Source of the DNA: Flavobacteriales bacterium
GTDB lineage: Bacteria; Bacteroidota; Bacteroidia; Flavobacteriales_D; Crocinitomicaceae
NCBI GenBank assembly: GCA_018883325.1
Contig: VEQH01000001.1
Coordinates: forward strand, 105,986-169,985
DNA length: 64,000 bases
Direction of reading: 5' to 3'
The notes under the pieces are model-generated. The model was given only the letters and a program-made list of their open reading frames with translations. It was not told the origin of the DNA and searched no databases. Made by a program: the position numbers and the translations under genes. Shown here one piece after another: positions 28,301 through 34,716 of this stretch; within the stretch, counting starts at the first letter, position 1, and each line of letters starts with the position of its first letter.

Positions 28301-28589
28301 TTCTGTTTTAGTTTATGCAGTAATTCTTCACTTGCGATTCATTCCTGGACTGAAAGGAAAATTCTTTTTCAATGTTGTTTCTTTTTGGGGTTATTCTGCC
28401 ATTTTATTTACCTTTTTTGGTGTAAACTTTATGCTAGTTGGTTTACATTCTTATGCGCAAGGAGATGGACTTGGAAAATTCCCAACTTGGTTAATCTGGA
28501 CAATTATTGGATTTTTGATCTTCACTCTAGTTGCAGCATTTAGAAGTAATCAATACAACAAAGCTAGTAAGCTGAAAATAAATCAATAA
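25317..28589 (+). CDS. cytochrome c biogenesis protein CcsBA (ResB-CcsA fusion)
   Basis: System II cytochrome c assembly needs CcsB (ResB) and CcsA; here both are joined in 1090 residues. Residues 1-480 have the ResB-like part: membrane helices near 17-35, 55-70 and 80-100, then a large periplasmic region and a helix near 450. Residues about 690-1080 form the CcsA part with several membrane helices and the haem-binding WWD motif (WGRYWGWDPKETWALV, about 980-995). A histidine-rich segment (HNEHDGHDHSGHDHATH, about 508-524) lies at the fusion junction and could bind metal or haem. The fused form is common in Bacteroidota. The RluA-type gene follows after 2 bases. Confidence 0.92.
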   Translation: MKQTLLQKIVDIFFSMKSMSLALILFLVGIGVATFIESIYGIQSAKIIIYNATWFELLLLYLTLNLIANIFKYKMFVREKIAMLTFHLSFIIILIGAGVTRYISFEGLMIINEGTSSDFIFTSDPYLLVYLENPETKSTKIDASKKYFSVITDNYFKNEVAIDNKNFSFEYVDFQTRMKDTFVINKRFKTSALELVTDGMQSNYLCENEVFMVGNVPLSYNKTLATPGIETRLVGDSVQIKTMLPVRYLPMTEMQKARQSGLEVADSLYKEVKINTWETFKTKTLYQVGNQQFVFKQKIKNAKKMLVSTGKKNEGSDYLTVKVSDGKSSKIVRLEGGMSAIPTPVRFDMNGIICQLEYGSIRKPMPFKVACRDFRLDKYPGSESPSSFESDLTILDEEMKYKRNQTVFMNNVMDYRGYRFFQSSYNLDDPSTPENEEGTKLSVNHDWWGTNITYVGYLLMAIAMILSLFAPVGRFQYLNERLAILKEKRKELMLILVLLATNFTANAQHNEHDGHDHSGHDHATHEEVEVPTDNTHKNHPSKGIYRVVSAEHSDELASLLVLDYDGRVVPFHTLCDQLLRKIYRDNKYKNFNAVQTILSMHMYPQYWMEQKMIQVPSVLREPLKLGEYASSLELLSKDGNFKWLAEYEKSHQKLESKRSEFDKKLIKLNEKFEVVQGVFMWQYMRLIPKKQDPNNQWYVPMSSELLEKDTSASLQVFKYLNAIDQAAKNKNYKEASTLLSSIKEMQRTVGEKVVPSERLVKIEISYNKMQIFKNSYRMYGLVGLLMLVLFFIRVFTNPNSKSNSIIDKIRKFFVFTLIVAFIYHGVGLSFRWAISGHAPWSNGYEAIIFISWVTMIAGFAFSRKNAVVIAGTAILASLMIFVSEMNLLDPEITPLVPVLKSYWLMIHVAIITGSYGFLGLACILGLFNLILYTFRTSKKSEIITININELTYVSEMTMTIGLFMLTIGTFLGGIWANESWGRYWGWDPKETWALVSVLVYAVILHLRFIPGLKGKFFFNVVSFWGYSAILFTFFGVNFMLVGLHSYAQGDGLGKFPTWLIWTIIGFLIFTLVAAFRSNQYNKASKLKINQ

Positions 28590-28591
28590 GG

Positions 28592-29278
28592 ATGTTTGCT
28601 GATCAAGTGATTTATGAAGACAATCATGTTATTGTAGTAAATAAACGTGCATCTGATATTGTTCAAGGAGACAAAACTGGAGACAGAACACTTCCTGATG
28701 AAATTAAAGATTATTTAAAAGAAAAGTACGACAAACCTGGAAATGTTTTTTGTGGAGTGGTTCACCGTTTGGACAGACCTACAAGCGGTGCAGTTGTTTT
28801 CGCTCGAACAAGCAAAGGTTTAGAACGATTAAATGCACAATTTCGCGACAAGGAAACGAATAAAGTGTATTGGGCGATTGTAGAAAATTTACCAGAAAAT
28901 ACAGAAGGCAAGCTTGTTCATTACTTGAAAAAGAATGAAAATCAAAATAAAAGTTATGTTTCAAAAGCAGCAGTTGTTGGTGCAAAAGAAGCAAAACTGA
29001 AATACAAATTGATTGCCTCCTCCGACCGCTATCATTTATTGGAAATTGAATTAGAAACAGGTCGTCACCATCAAATTCGTGCGCAATTGGCACGCATTGG
29101 CTGTTACATTAAAGGCGACGTAAAATACGGAGCAAAACGACCAAATGAAGATGGTTCTATCTGTTTACACGCTCGAAAATTATCATTTAACCACCCTACA
29201 ACAAAAGAACTTTTGCAGTTCGTTGCGCCTTGTCCGTCAGATGCTATTTGGCAGTTTTTTGAGAAGATTGTTGGGTAG
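28592..29278 (+). CDS. RluA family pseudouridine synthase
   Basis: The 228 residues match the RluA family of enzymes that convert uridine to pseudouridine in rRNA or tRNA. The catalytic-aspartate motif HRLDRPTSGAVVFARTS begins near residue 58, and the ELETGRHHQIRAQLA motif is present. The S4 domain of larger RluC/D proteins is missing, as in short RluA-type members. It follows ccsBA by 2 bases and is probably co-transcribed. The exact RNA target is not predictable. The 234 bases after it are AT-rich and show no gene. Confidence 0.92.
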   Translation: MFADQVIYEDNHVIVVNKRASDIVQGDKTGDRTLPDEIKDYLKEKYDKPGNVFCGVVHRLDRPTSGAVVFARTSKGLERLNAQFRDKETNKVYWAIVENLPENTEGKLVHYLKKNENQNKSYVSKAAVVGAKEAKLKYKLIASSDRYHLLEIELETGRHHQIRAQLARIGCYIKGDVKYGAKRPNEDGSICLHARKLSFNHPTTKELLQFVAPCPSDAIWQFFEKIVG

Positions 29279-29512
29279 AAGGTTGTAAAATCAAAATTCT
29301 AACATTAGGTTAGTGATAAAAATTTTTAAATTGCATTACTTACTTTTTTTCATATTTAATAAAATTTCATCATTTGACTAGATATCTAAAATGAAAGATT
29401 ATCTTTGAAAAAATCCTTGTCTACAAATTTTAAGTGAATAAAAAGAAATTTCTTTATCAATTAAATTGATATTAAACTTAGGTTTTAGAGTCTGGCATTT
29501 AAAATTAACAGA

Positions 29513-30121
29513 ATGAATTTCAAACTAATTCTTTTTATTTTAATCTCTTTTGGGATATCGTCAACTTCATTTTCACAAGATTATGAAACATACAATTCTG
29601 GCTCAAATAATTGTTTGACAATAAAAATTCCAACTACTTGGACAATTTATGATGACGACTGGAATAACTATATGAAGAAAACATTTAGTCCAGAAAGTCA
29701 AAGAGTAACAATAATAAGAGCATCTGATTATGATATTTCAACATTTTATTTTAAAATTTCATACATAAATATGGGCAAAAAATACAAAAAAGAAGAAATA
29801 TCCTCAGATAATTTTGATCTACTAAATAATTATAATGCTTCATTATTAGATGTGATTAAACAATTAAAAAGTTCTGGAAATACAATAATATCGAATAAAA
29901 AATCAGAATTTGTTTCTATTGACAAAGCTTATGGTTGCTACTATTCATATACCTATACAAATTCCAATGAACAAACAAGAACTTCTGAAATATATTACGT
30001 AATTGTTGGTCAAACAGGTTACTTCATAACCATTTCTTGGAATGTTGAAAATAGTTCTAAACCAGAAACAATTAAATCAAAACTAATATCAAATTTAAAA
30101 TTATGTGACTTATTTAACTAA
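29513..30121 (+). CDS. secreted protein of unknown function, first gene of the accessory cassette
   Basis: The 202 residues start with a signal peptide (core about 4-19, cut after TSFSQ). The mature part is rich in Ser, Tyr and Asn and contains the phrase LTIKIPTTWTIYDDDWNNY, which loosely recalls Mog1/PsbP-like folds (a beta-sandwich opening with an IP..W segment); this is only an impression. Codon use is strongly AT-biased, like the next three genes, and the gap to the next gene is 17 bases. I do not recognise a family. Confidence 0.65.
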   Translation: MNFKLILFILISFGISSTSFSQDYETYNSGSNNCLTIKIPTTWTIYDDDWNNYMKKTFSPESQRVTIIRASDYDISTFYFKISYINMGKKYKKEEISSDNFDLLNNYNASLLDVIKQLKSSGNTIISNKKSEFVSIDKAYGCYYSYTYTNSNEQTRTSEIYYVIVGQTGYFITISWNVENSSKPETIKSKLISNLKLCDLFN

Positions 30122-30138
30122 AAATATAAAACTAAAAT

Positions 30139-30294
30139 ATGCAAGTACTAAATTTAATAATATTAAATACTCAAACAAATCCAGAAGTTAGACTCTTAGG
30201 TTTTTTCATTGCTATGATTATTCTCTTTATTTATTGGAGTAAAAAAAAAGAGAAAAACAATGATGAAAACAATGATGAAAACAATGATGTGTAA
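30139..30294 (+). CDS. 51-residue single-pass membrane microprotein
   Basis: ATG 30139 to TAA 30294 encodes 51 residues: a hydrophilic N-terminus (MQVLNLIILNTQTNPEVR), one membrane helix (LLGFFIAMIILFIYW) and a charged tail with KKKEK followed by a repeated ENND unit. The tail comes from a direct 12-base repeat (AATGATGAAAAC, two copies plus a partial). The gene sits 17 bases after the secreted-protein gene and 11 before the nuclease-like gene, in a tight same-strand series, which supports its being real. Positive-inside charge places the tail in the cytoplasm. Confidence 0.6.
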   Translation: MQVLNLIILNTQTNPEVRLLGFFIAMIILFIYWSKKKEKNNDENNDENNDV

Positions 30295-30305
30295 AAAAAA
30301 ATAAT

Positions 30306-31934
30306 ATGTTAACAGCAATTATTGTGAGTGGTTTTGCTTTTATTGTTGCACAAATAATAATGAGTTTTGGTAAAAATAAAAATGAAGATAAAACTAAAAT
30401 AAAATCCGATAATTATAATTTAAGAAGAAAAGAAGAAAATTATCAATTAAATGTTGACGAAAAATATGATTTAAATAAAATAGAAGAAGAAGAAGAAGAA
30501 GTTGATAAAGACAAAAAAACAAAAAAAATCATAGATGTTACTAAAGTATATACAACAGAATCATTAATTTCAGATGAAATCAAGGGTAGTGAAATAATAT
30601 CTATGAAAGCAATTAAAGTAGATGATATTTTAATGCTTAATCCAAAAATAACATTTCAGGATGCAGAGGAAGAAAATCAAAACAAATTAAAATTTATTGG
30701 TTATGAACCTTCTACAAAATTTGAACAAAAAGTACCATTAAATTATCCAATGGTATTTATGCCAAAAAGTGGTAGCGTTATTAAATACCCTAGAAAAGGG
30801 AAACAAGGTTTAAAGGGTTTTACTGAGAATTTATTTAAAAAAAGTATTCTTGAAAATTTTAATAACTTATTTCAAATTTATGATGATAGATTTGTCTTGT
30901 ATAAATCAAATCAAAATCCATTTGAACCAGATTTTACATTAATTGACGAAACTAATGACATTAACCTATTTATTGACATTGAAATAGATGAACCTTATGA
31001 TGGTATATCACGACAACCAATTCACTTTATGGGTTTTGATAAACAAAGAAATTCTTTTTTCAAAAATCGGGGATGGATTGTTATAAGGTTCGCTGAATAT
31101 CAGGTATTTAAAGAAACAATGAGTTGTTGTAAATTTATAGCAGAAGTTATAAATTCTGTTAATCCAAATTTTACTATTTCTGAAAAACTTTCTAAAATAA
31201 AAGATATTGGAACAATAAAACAATGGACAAAAGGACAATCAATTAAATGGGCAATAGAAAAATATCGTGAAAAATACTTAGGAATAAATGAATTTGAAAA
31301 ACATTTCAACAATGTTATTTTACTAAAGCTAAACGAAACTGAAATCGGTAGTGAAATTGAAAATTATGTAATAGAAGATCAAACAAATAGTATTAAAAAT
31401 AAAAAAACATTGATTGATTTTGCAATAAATCATAATGGTTTTATTTCTTTAAAAACTTCAGGCAAATACTCTATTATTAAACCAAATAAAATCGAAAACT
31501 CAATTTTATTTGGTTTTTGTTATCTAAAAAATTTGGAAGTAAAATACGATATTAACAAATTAAATGATATCGTATTCAGAGAAAAACCATTTTTAATTAA
31601 AATTAATGGAGTAACAGAAAGAAAAGACATTAAATCATTTATAATCAAATATATAGGAAGTAAAAATCCAATTAGAATAAAATATGCAAAAAGTACATAT
31701 AGGTTAAACATTAGTTATGGAGAAACAGGTGAAATTATATTATCAGAAGATGAAAGAGATAGTTTGAGAACAATTACAAATTTTGATTTTGTTTCTCGAG
31801 TTTACTCATTTGATAAGATTAAACAATATAAATTAAATGATGAGGATTACATTTCGGGATTTTGTAATTCTAAACAGGAACTACGTACCTTTAAATTTGA
31901 TAGGATAAAAGACTTAGAAATATTGAATATTTAA
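30306..31934 (+). CDS. membrane-anchored PD-(D/E)XK nuclease-like protein with WYL-like repeats
   Basis: The 542 residues begin with a membrane helix (about 2-20), then a charged linker (about 23-75). Residues 170-290 resemble a DUF559/REase-like PD-(D/E)XK fold: FEPDF (206-210), then a strand IDIEIDEP (223-230) giving D209, E226 and D228, and a later RGWIVIRFAE strand (255-264). Residues about 365-425 and 440-540 look like two tandem WYL-type barrels, the second ending EDYISGFCNSKQELRTFKFD then RIKDLEIL. WYL domains often sense ligands in defence and DNA-damage regulators. The combination, with a membrane anchor and a J-domain neighbour, is unfamiliar to me. Fold assignments are by eye. Confidence 0.65.
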   Translation: MLTAIIVSGFAFIVAQIIMSFGKNKNEDKTKIKSDNYNLRRKEENYQLNVDEKYDLNKIEEEEEEVDKDKKTKKIIDVTKVYTTESLISDEIKGSEIISMKAIKVDDILMLNPKITFQDAEEENQNKLKFIGYEPSTKFEQKVPLNYPMVFMPKSGSVIKYPRKGKQGLKGFTENLFKKSILENFNNLFQIYDDRFVLYKSNQNPFEPDFTLIDETNDINLFIDIEIDEPYDGISRQPIHFMGFDKQRNSFFKNRGWIVIRFAEYQVFKETMSCCKFIAEVINSVNPNFTISEKLSKIKDIGTIKQWTKGQSIKWAIEKYREKYLGINEFEKHFNNVILLKLNETEIGSEIENYVIEDQTNSIKNKKTLIDFAINHNGFISLKTSGKYSIIKPNKIENSILFGFCYLKNLEVKYDINKLNDIVFREKPFLIKINGVTERKDIKSFIIKYIGSKNPIRIKYAKSTYRLNISYGETGEIILSEDERDSLRTITNFDFVSRVYSFDKIKQYKLNDEDYISGFCNSKQELRTFKFDRIKDLEILNI

Positions 31935-31958
31935 AGGTCTTAAATAAATTAAAAAAAA

Positions 31959-32477
31959 ATGAAAGATTATTACAAAATATTGAAAATTGATTGCAAAGCC
32001 ACTGAAAGAGATATTAAAAAAGCTTATAGGAATTTAGCTATGAAATGGCATCCAGACATTAATAAAAATCCTTCTGCTCATTCAATTTTTATTGAAATTA
32101 ACGAAGCATATGAAATTCTTATTAATCCAAAAAAAAGAGCTGAATATGACTTGATATTTTCTGAAAAACAACATACAAACACTTCAAATGAATTTAAATC
32201 TTGGCAGGAAGAAGCTCAAAAAAAAGCAAACTCTTACGCTACAATGACAATTGAAGATTTTAAAAATAAAATTATCATGGAAATTAAACTTGTTGGTAGT
32301 TATAGTGCTTCATTTGGGTGTTTTATTTTTCTAATATTTGGAATTATTATTAATCTTTCGGCTGTTTCTATTCTTGGACCTTCTGTTTTAGTTAGTGTTG
32401 TTGTATTTATAATTGTTGCTATATGGCTGTATAACAAATCTTTAAAAGACTACTTTGAAGAAAGAAGAAAACTCTAA
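31959..32477 (+). CDS. membrane J-domain (DnaJ-like) protein
   Basis: The 172 residues start with a complete J domain (about 2-67: [20 protein letters not shown], the HPD motif at 31-33, then [10 protein letters not shown]). It lacks the Gly/Phe and zinc regions of true DnaJ. A short linker is followed by two membrane helices (about 116-138 and 140-158) and a charged tail. The J domain would recruit an Hsp70 (DnaK) to the membrane. It lies 24 bases after the nuclease-like gene and ends the four-gene cassette. Confidence 0.85.
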   Translation: MKDYYKILKIDCKATERDIKKAYRNLAMKWHPDINKNPSAHSIFIEINEAYEILINPKKRAEYDLIFSEKQHTNTSNEFKSWQEEAQKKANSYATMTIEDFKNKIIMEIKLVGSYSASFGCFIFLIFGIIINLSAVSILGPSVLVSVVVFIIVAIWLYNKSLKDYFEERRKL

Positions 32478-32777
32478 TTGATTAAGCACATAATAACTAA
32501 ATCCAAACAAAGAATTATTAAATTCAAAATCTTCAAAAAATAAAATCAACGATTATAAATTAGTGGTCTTAGAATTAAAAAATATTAACTTGATATATAA
32601 AGCTAAGCTGTTGAACAAAATATTTTTAAATTTGGGTAATATATTTTATCGAAGGTGTTAAGGTATTAATGATGGTTAAAATTTTAGCTATTTAGATTAT
32701 TTAGTATTTACAAAAAATCAAATCAATTTCTTAATTTCAACTTAAAAACTTAGCTTTGTATAAGTAATATTTATTCT
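32478..32777 (+). promoter_or_regulatory. AT-rich gap with promoter of the YoeB module
   Basis: These 300 bases hold no gene I can support. Near the right end TAGCTTTG (32751-32758) is an exact match to the Bacteroidota -7 form and lies 19 bases before the antitoxin ATG. No convincing -33 box, terminator or repeat is visible in the rest. Confidence 0.5.
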
Positions 32778-32993
32778 ATGGCTACCATTAAATTAAAAAT
32801 CAATGAACGAACTGGCAAAGGAAAAGAATTCATGCAGTTTTTAAAAGAATTCTTAAAAGATGATAAGTCTATTGAAATTCTTGAAGAAAAATCTCCTTAT
32901 AATCCAGAATTTGTAAAAATGGTTAAAAAATCAGCAGCGAGTAAAAAAAGATACAGCGTTGATAATGTTGATGACCTATGGGAAAGTTTGTAG
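32778..32993 (+). CDS. antitoxin partner of the YoeB-type toxin
   Basis: The 71 residues are small and lysine-rich and overlap the toxin gene by 16 bases, the standard antitoxin-first layout. The sequence (ATIKLKINERTGKGKEFMQF; SPYNPEFVKMVKKSAASKKR) does not look like the usual YefM/Phd antitoxin; it resembles the small DUF2683-like antitoxins found in Bacteroidota. The N-terminal strand and following helix could form a ribbon-helix DNA-binding region and the C-terminal part would wrap the toxin. The family is inferred from position. Confidence 0.78.
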   Translation: MATIKLKINERTGKGKEFMQFLKEFLKDDKSIEILEEKSPYNPEFVKMVKKSAASKKRYSVDNVDDLWESL

Positions 32994-33259
32994 TAGTTTT
33001 AACAGAAAAGGCGAAAAATGACATTTCACTCCACAAACGCTCTGGAAATAAAGCAATTGAAAGAAAAATAAAAACTTTTCTTGAAGAATTAAAAGTACAT
33101 CCATTTACAGGAACGGGTCAGCCTGAATCGCTCAAGCATGAACTTCAAGGTTTTTGGTCACGAAGATTGAACCAAAAAGATAGAATGATTTATTCAGTTG
33201 ACAAAGAAATTGTAACCGTTGAAGTTGTTTCAGCAATGGGACATTATTTTGATAAATAA
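32978..33259 (+). CDS. yoeB: YoeB/Txe-type toxin (ribosome-dependent mRNA endonuclease)
   Basis: The 93 residues follow the Txe/YoeB pattern closely: LTEKAKNDISLHKRSGNKAI, then LEELKVHPFTGTGQPESLKH, FWSRRLNQKDRMIYSVD and the C-terminal SAMGHY. The catalytic residues expected for YoeB (the first glutamate region, the RR pair, and the terminal His and Tyr) are in place, so the toxin looks intact. It would cleave mRNA in the ribosome when freed from its partner. Confidence 0.9.
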   Translation: MGKFVVVLTEKAKNDISLHKRSGNKAIERKIKTFLEELKVHPFTGTGQPESLKHELQGFWSRRLNQKDRMIYSVDKEIVTVEVVSAMGHYFDK

Positions 33260-33270
33260 CTTTTGCAACA

Positions 33271-33473
33271 CTTCCCCTATTTTCTATAAACGATTATCTC
33301 TGTTTTGATGGAAAAACAATTTATTCTTGATGCCAAACATTTGGAACTTACATTGAAGCGACTTTCCCATGAATTGATTGAATCCCATAATGATTTTTTA
33401 GATACAGTTTTTGTTGGTTTACAACCATATGGAATTCAAATTGTTGCTTGATTAAAAGAAAATCTAGAAGAAA
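33271..33473 (+). repeat. direct repeat copy 1: promoter and 5' end of pyrR (decayed)
   Basis: This 203-base segment aligns without gaps to 34131-34333 (constant offset of 860) with about 28 mismatches by hand count, near 86% identity. It covers the pyrR promoter region and the first 55 codons. Alignment is lost abruptly at 33474. Confidence 0.9.
33308..33473 (+). pseudogene. truncated, nonsense-bearing 5' copy of pyrR
   Basis: The frame starts with ATG and reads MEKQFILDAKHLELTLKRLS and on, very like PyrR at 34168, but codon 48 is TGA (33449-33451) where the intact gene has CGT, and homology stops at 33473. It lacks the PRPP-binding and catalytic parts. Changes include PYG for the conserved PRG segment, as expected after loss of selection. 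The -7 box is TATCTCTG, one base off the TATCTTTG of the intact copy. Confidence 0.9.
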
Positions 33474-33490
33474 AAGACATTCAAAATTAT

Positions 33491-33521
33491 TTTGTAAACT
33501 TAATGAAAAGATATACTTTTG
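33491..33521 (+). promoter_or_regulatory. promoter of the MazF-type module
   Basis: TTTG (33491-33494), a 19-base spacer and TACTTTTG (33514-33521) form a full match to the Bacteroidota -33/-7 promoter. It lies inside the upstream in-frame extension of the antitoxin, so transcription would begin near 33527 and the real antitoxin start should be the ATG at 33539. Confidence 0.65.
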
Positions 33522-33538
33522 ATATATACTATCAAGAC

Positions 33539-33769
33539 ATGAAAACAGTATCTTTAAAAATTGATGAATCCATTTTTGTTGAAACAGAAAAAATTCTTTC
33601 AAACATTAGTATTCCACGAAATCGTTACATCAATGAGGCTTTAGATTACTACAATAAAATTCAAAAAAGACAACTTTTACAACAAAAACTAAAGAAGGAA
33701 TCGGAGTTAGTAAAAAAAGATTCAATGGATATTTTAAAGGATTTTGAAGATTTAGATTATGCAGATTAA
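33539..33769 (+). CDS. antitoxin of the MazF-type module (ribbon-helix-helix-like)
   Basis: Starting at ATG 33539 the protein has 76 residues. The N-terminal half (MKTVSLKIDESIFVETEKIL then ISIPRNRYINEALDYY) is a ribbon-helix-helix-like DNA-binding domain, and the lysine- and acid-rich tail (about 40-76) would bind the toxin. An ATG at 33503 gives 12 more residues but lies upstream of the best promoter -7 box. The gene overlaps the toxin gene by 11 bases. Confidence 0.8.
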   Translation: MKTVSLKIDESIFVETEKILSNISIPRNRYINEALDYYNKIQKRQLLQQKLKKESELVKKDSMDILKDFEDLDYAD

Positions 33770-34106
33770 GCAATTTGAAGTTTGGATAGCTGACTTAAAT
33801 CCACAATTAGGAACCGAAACAGGAAAAACACGACCTGTACTTATTGTGCAAACAAATTTATTGAATCAAATTCCACATCCTTCTTCTATCATTTGTCCGA
33901 TTACTACGAATGTAAAACTGGAAGCAGAAATTTTAAGAGTTCACCTTACAAAAGGAACTGCAAATCTGAATGAAAATTGCGATGTAATGATTGACCAACT
34001 TAGGGCAATTGACAACAAACGTTTAATTAGAAAAATTGGGACTCTTCCAGAAAATTTGATTCAAAAAGTAAAAGAGAATATTGGAGTGATTTTGGATTTA
34101 GAATGA
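33759..34106 (+). CDS. MazF/PemK-type toxin
   Basis: The 115 residues match the MazF/PemK endoribonuclease family: an opening FEVWIADLNPQLGTETGKTR (family pattern G.E..G.(R/T)RP), PVLIVQTNLLN, the central SSIICPITTNV strand and CDVMIDQLRAIDNKRLIRKI. The conserved arginine after GKT and the Thr/Ser of the active-site strand are present, so it looks intact. It probably cleaves RNA free of ribosomes. The end lies 24 bases before the second pyrR repeat. Confidence 0.9.
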   Translation: MQIKQFEVWIADLNPQLGTETGKTRPVLIVQTNLLNQIPHPSSIICPITTNVKLEAEILRVHLTKGTANLNENCDVMIDQLRAIDNKRLIRKIGTLPENLIQKVKENIGVILDLE

Positions 34107-34130
34107 AATTAACCCATTTTAATTCTTTTG

Positions 34131-34333
34131 CTTCCCCTATTTTCCAAAAACAATTATCTTTGCTGTGATGGAAAAACAAGTTATTCTCAATGCCAAACAT
34201 TTGGAACTTACATTGAAGCGACTTTCCCATGAATTGATTGAATCCCACAATGATTTTTCGGACACCGTTCTTGTTGGTTTACAGCCTCGAGGAATACATG
34301 TTGTCGCTCGTTTGAAAGAAATTCTAGAAGAAA
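34131..34333 (+). repeat. direct repeat copy 2: promoter and 5' end of intact pyrR
   Basis: This is the functional partner of 33271-33473. The segment contains CTTCCCCTATTTTC shared by both copies, the -7 box and the first 55 codons of pyrR. The 657 bases between the copies hold the MazF module. Confidence 0.9.
34155..34162 (+). promoter_or_regulatory. -7 promoter element of pyrRB
   Basis: TATCTTTG matches TAnnTTTG and ends 5 bases before the pyrR ATG, so the message is probably leaderless or nearly so. TTTTG at 34126-34130 could be the -33 element with a 24-base spacer. No room is left for a PyrR-type RNA attenuator. Confidence 0.55.
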
Positions 34334-34716
34334 TCTTAGGGAAAAAAATCACTTGTGGAAATCTCGACATTACCTTTTATCGCGACGATTTCAGACGACG
34401 TGAACGACCAATTATTCCAAGTATTACCAACATTGATTTCAGTATTGAAAACAAAAAAGTCGTACTTATCGATGACGTTCTTTATACAGGAAGAACCATT
34501 CGTTCAGGACTAGATGCCTTGTTGACATTTGGTCGCCCATCAAAAGTTGAATTGTTAGTTGTTATCGACAGAAGATTCTCTAGAGACTTACCCATCCAAG
34601 CAGATTATACAGGAAAAGCCATCGACACCTTGATTTCAGAACGCGTTTCAGTCGAATGGAAAGAAACCGAAGGAGCAGATAAAGTAGTTTTGTTTACAAA
34701 AGAAAGTAATGAATAA
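34168..34716 (+). CDS. pyrR: PyrR-type uracil phosphoribosyltransferase / pyrimidine regulator
   Basis: The 182 residues (ATG 34168; a GTG 3 bases upstream is not needed and is not kept in the decayed copy) match PyrR: LTLKRLSHELIESHNDF, VGLQPRGIHVVARL, the RDDFRRRERP segment and the PRPP-binding VVLIDDVLYTGRTIRSGLDA (about 98-117). It overlaps pyrB by 8 bases. In Firmicutes PyrR controls attenuation; here the very short leader makes that mode unlikely, so the enzyme activity or another mode of control is more likely. Confidence 0.93.
   Translation: MEKQVILNAKHLELTLKRLSHELIESHNDFSDTVLVGLQPRGIHVVARLKEILEEILGKKITCGNLDITFYRDDFRRRERPIIPSITNIDFSIENKKVVLIDDVLYTGRTIRSGLDALLTFGRPSKVELLVVIDRRFSRDLPIQADYTGKAIDTLISERVSVEWKETEGADKVVLFTKESNE

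Noticed and set aside
33503..33538. Twelve-residue N-terminal extension of the MazF-module antitoxin
   Set aside because: The best promoter -7 box lies inside it; the shorter protein has the normal ribbon-helix-helix start.
33348..33602. Minus-strand 84-codon frame across the pyrR fragment
   Set aside because: Antisense to a decayed gene copy and the antitoxin promoter.
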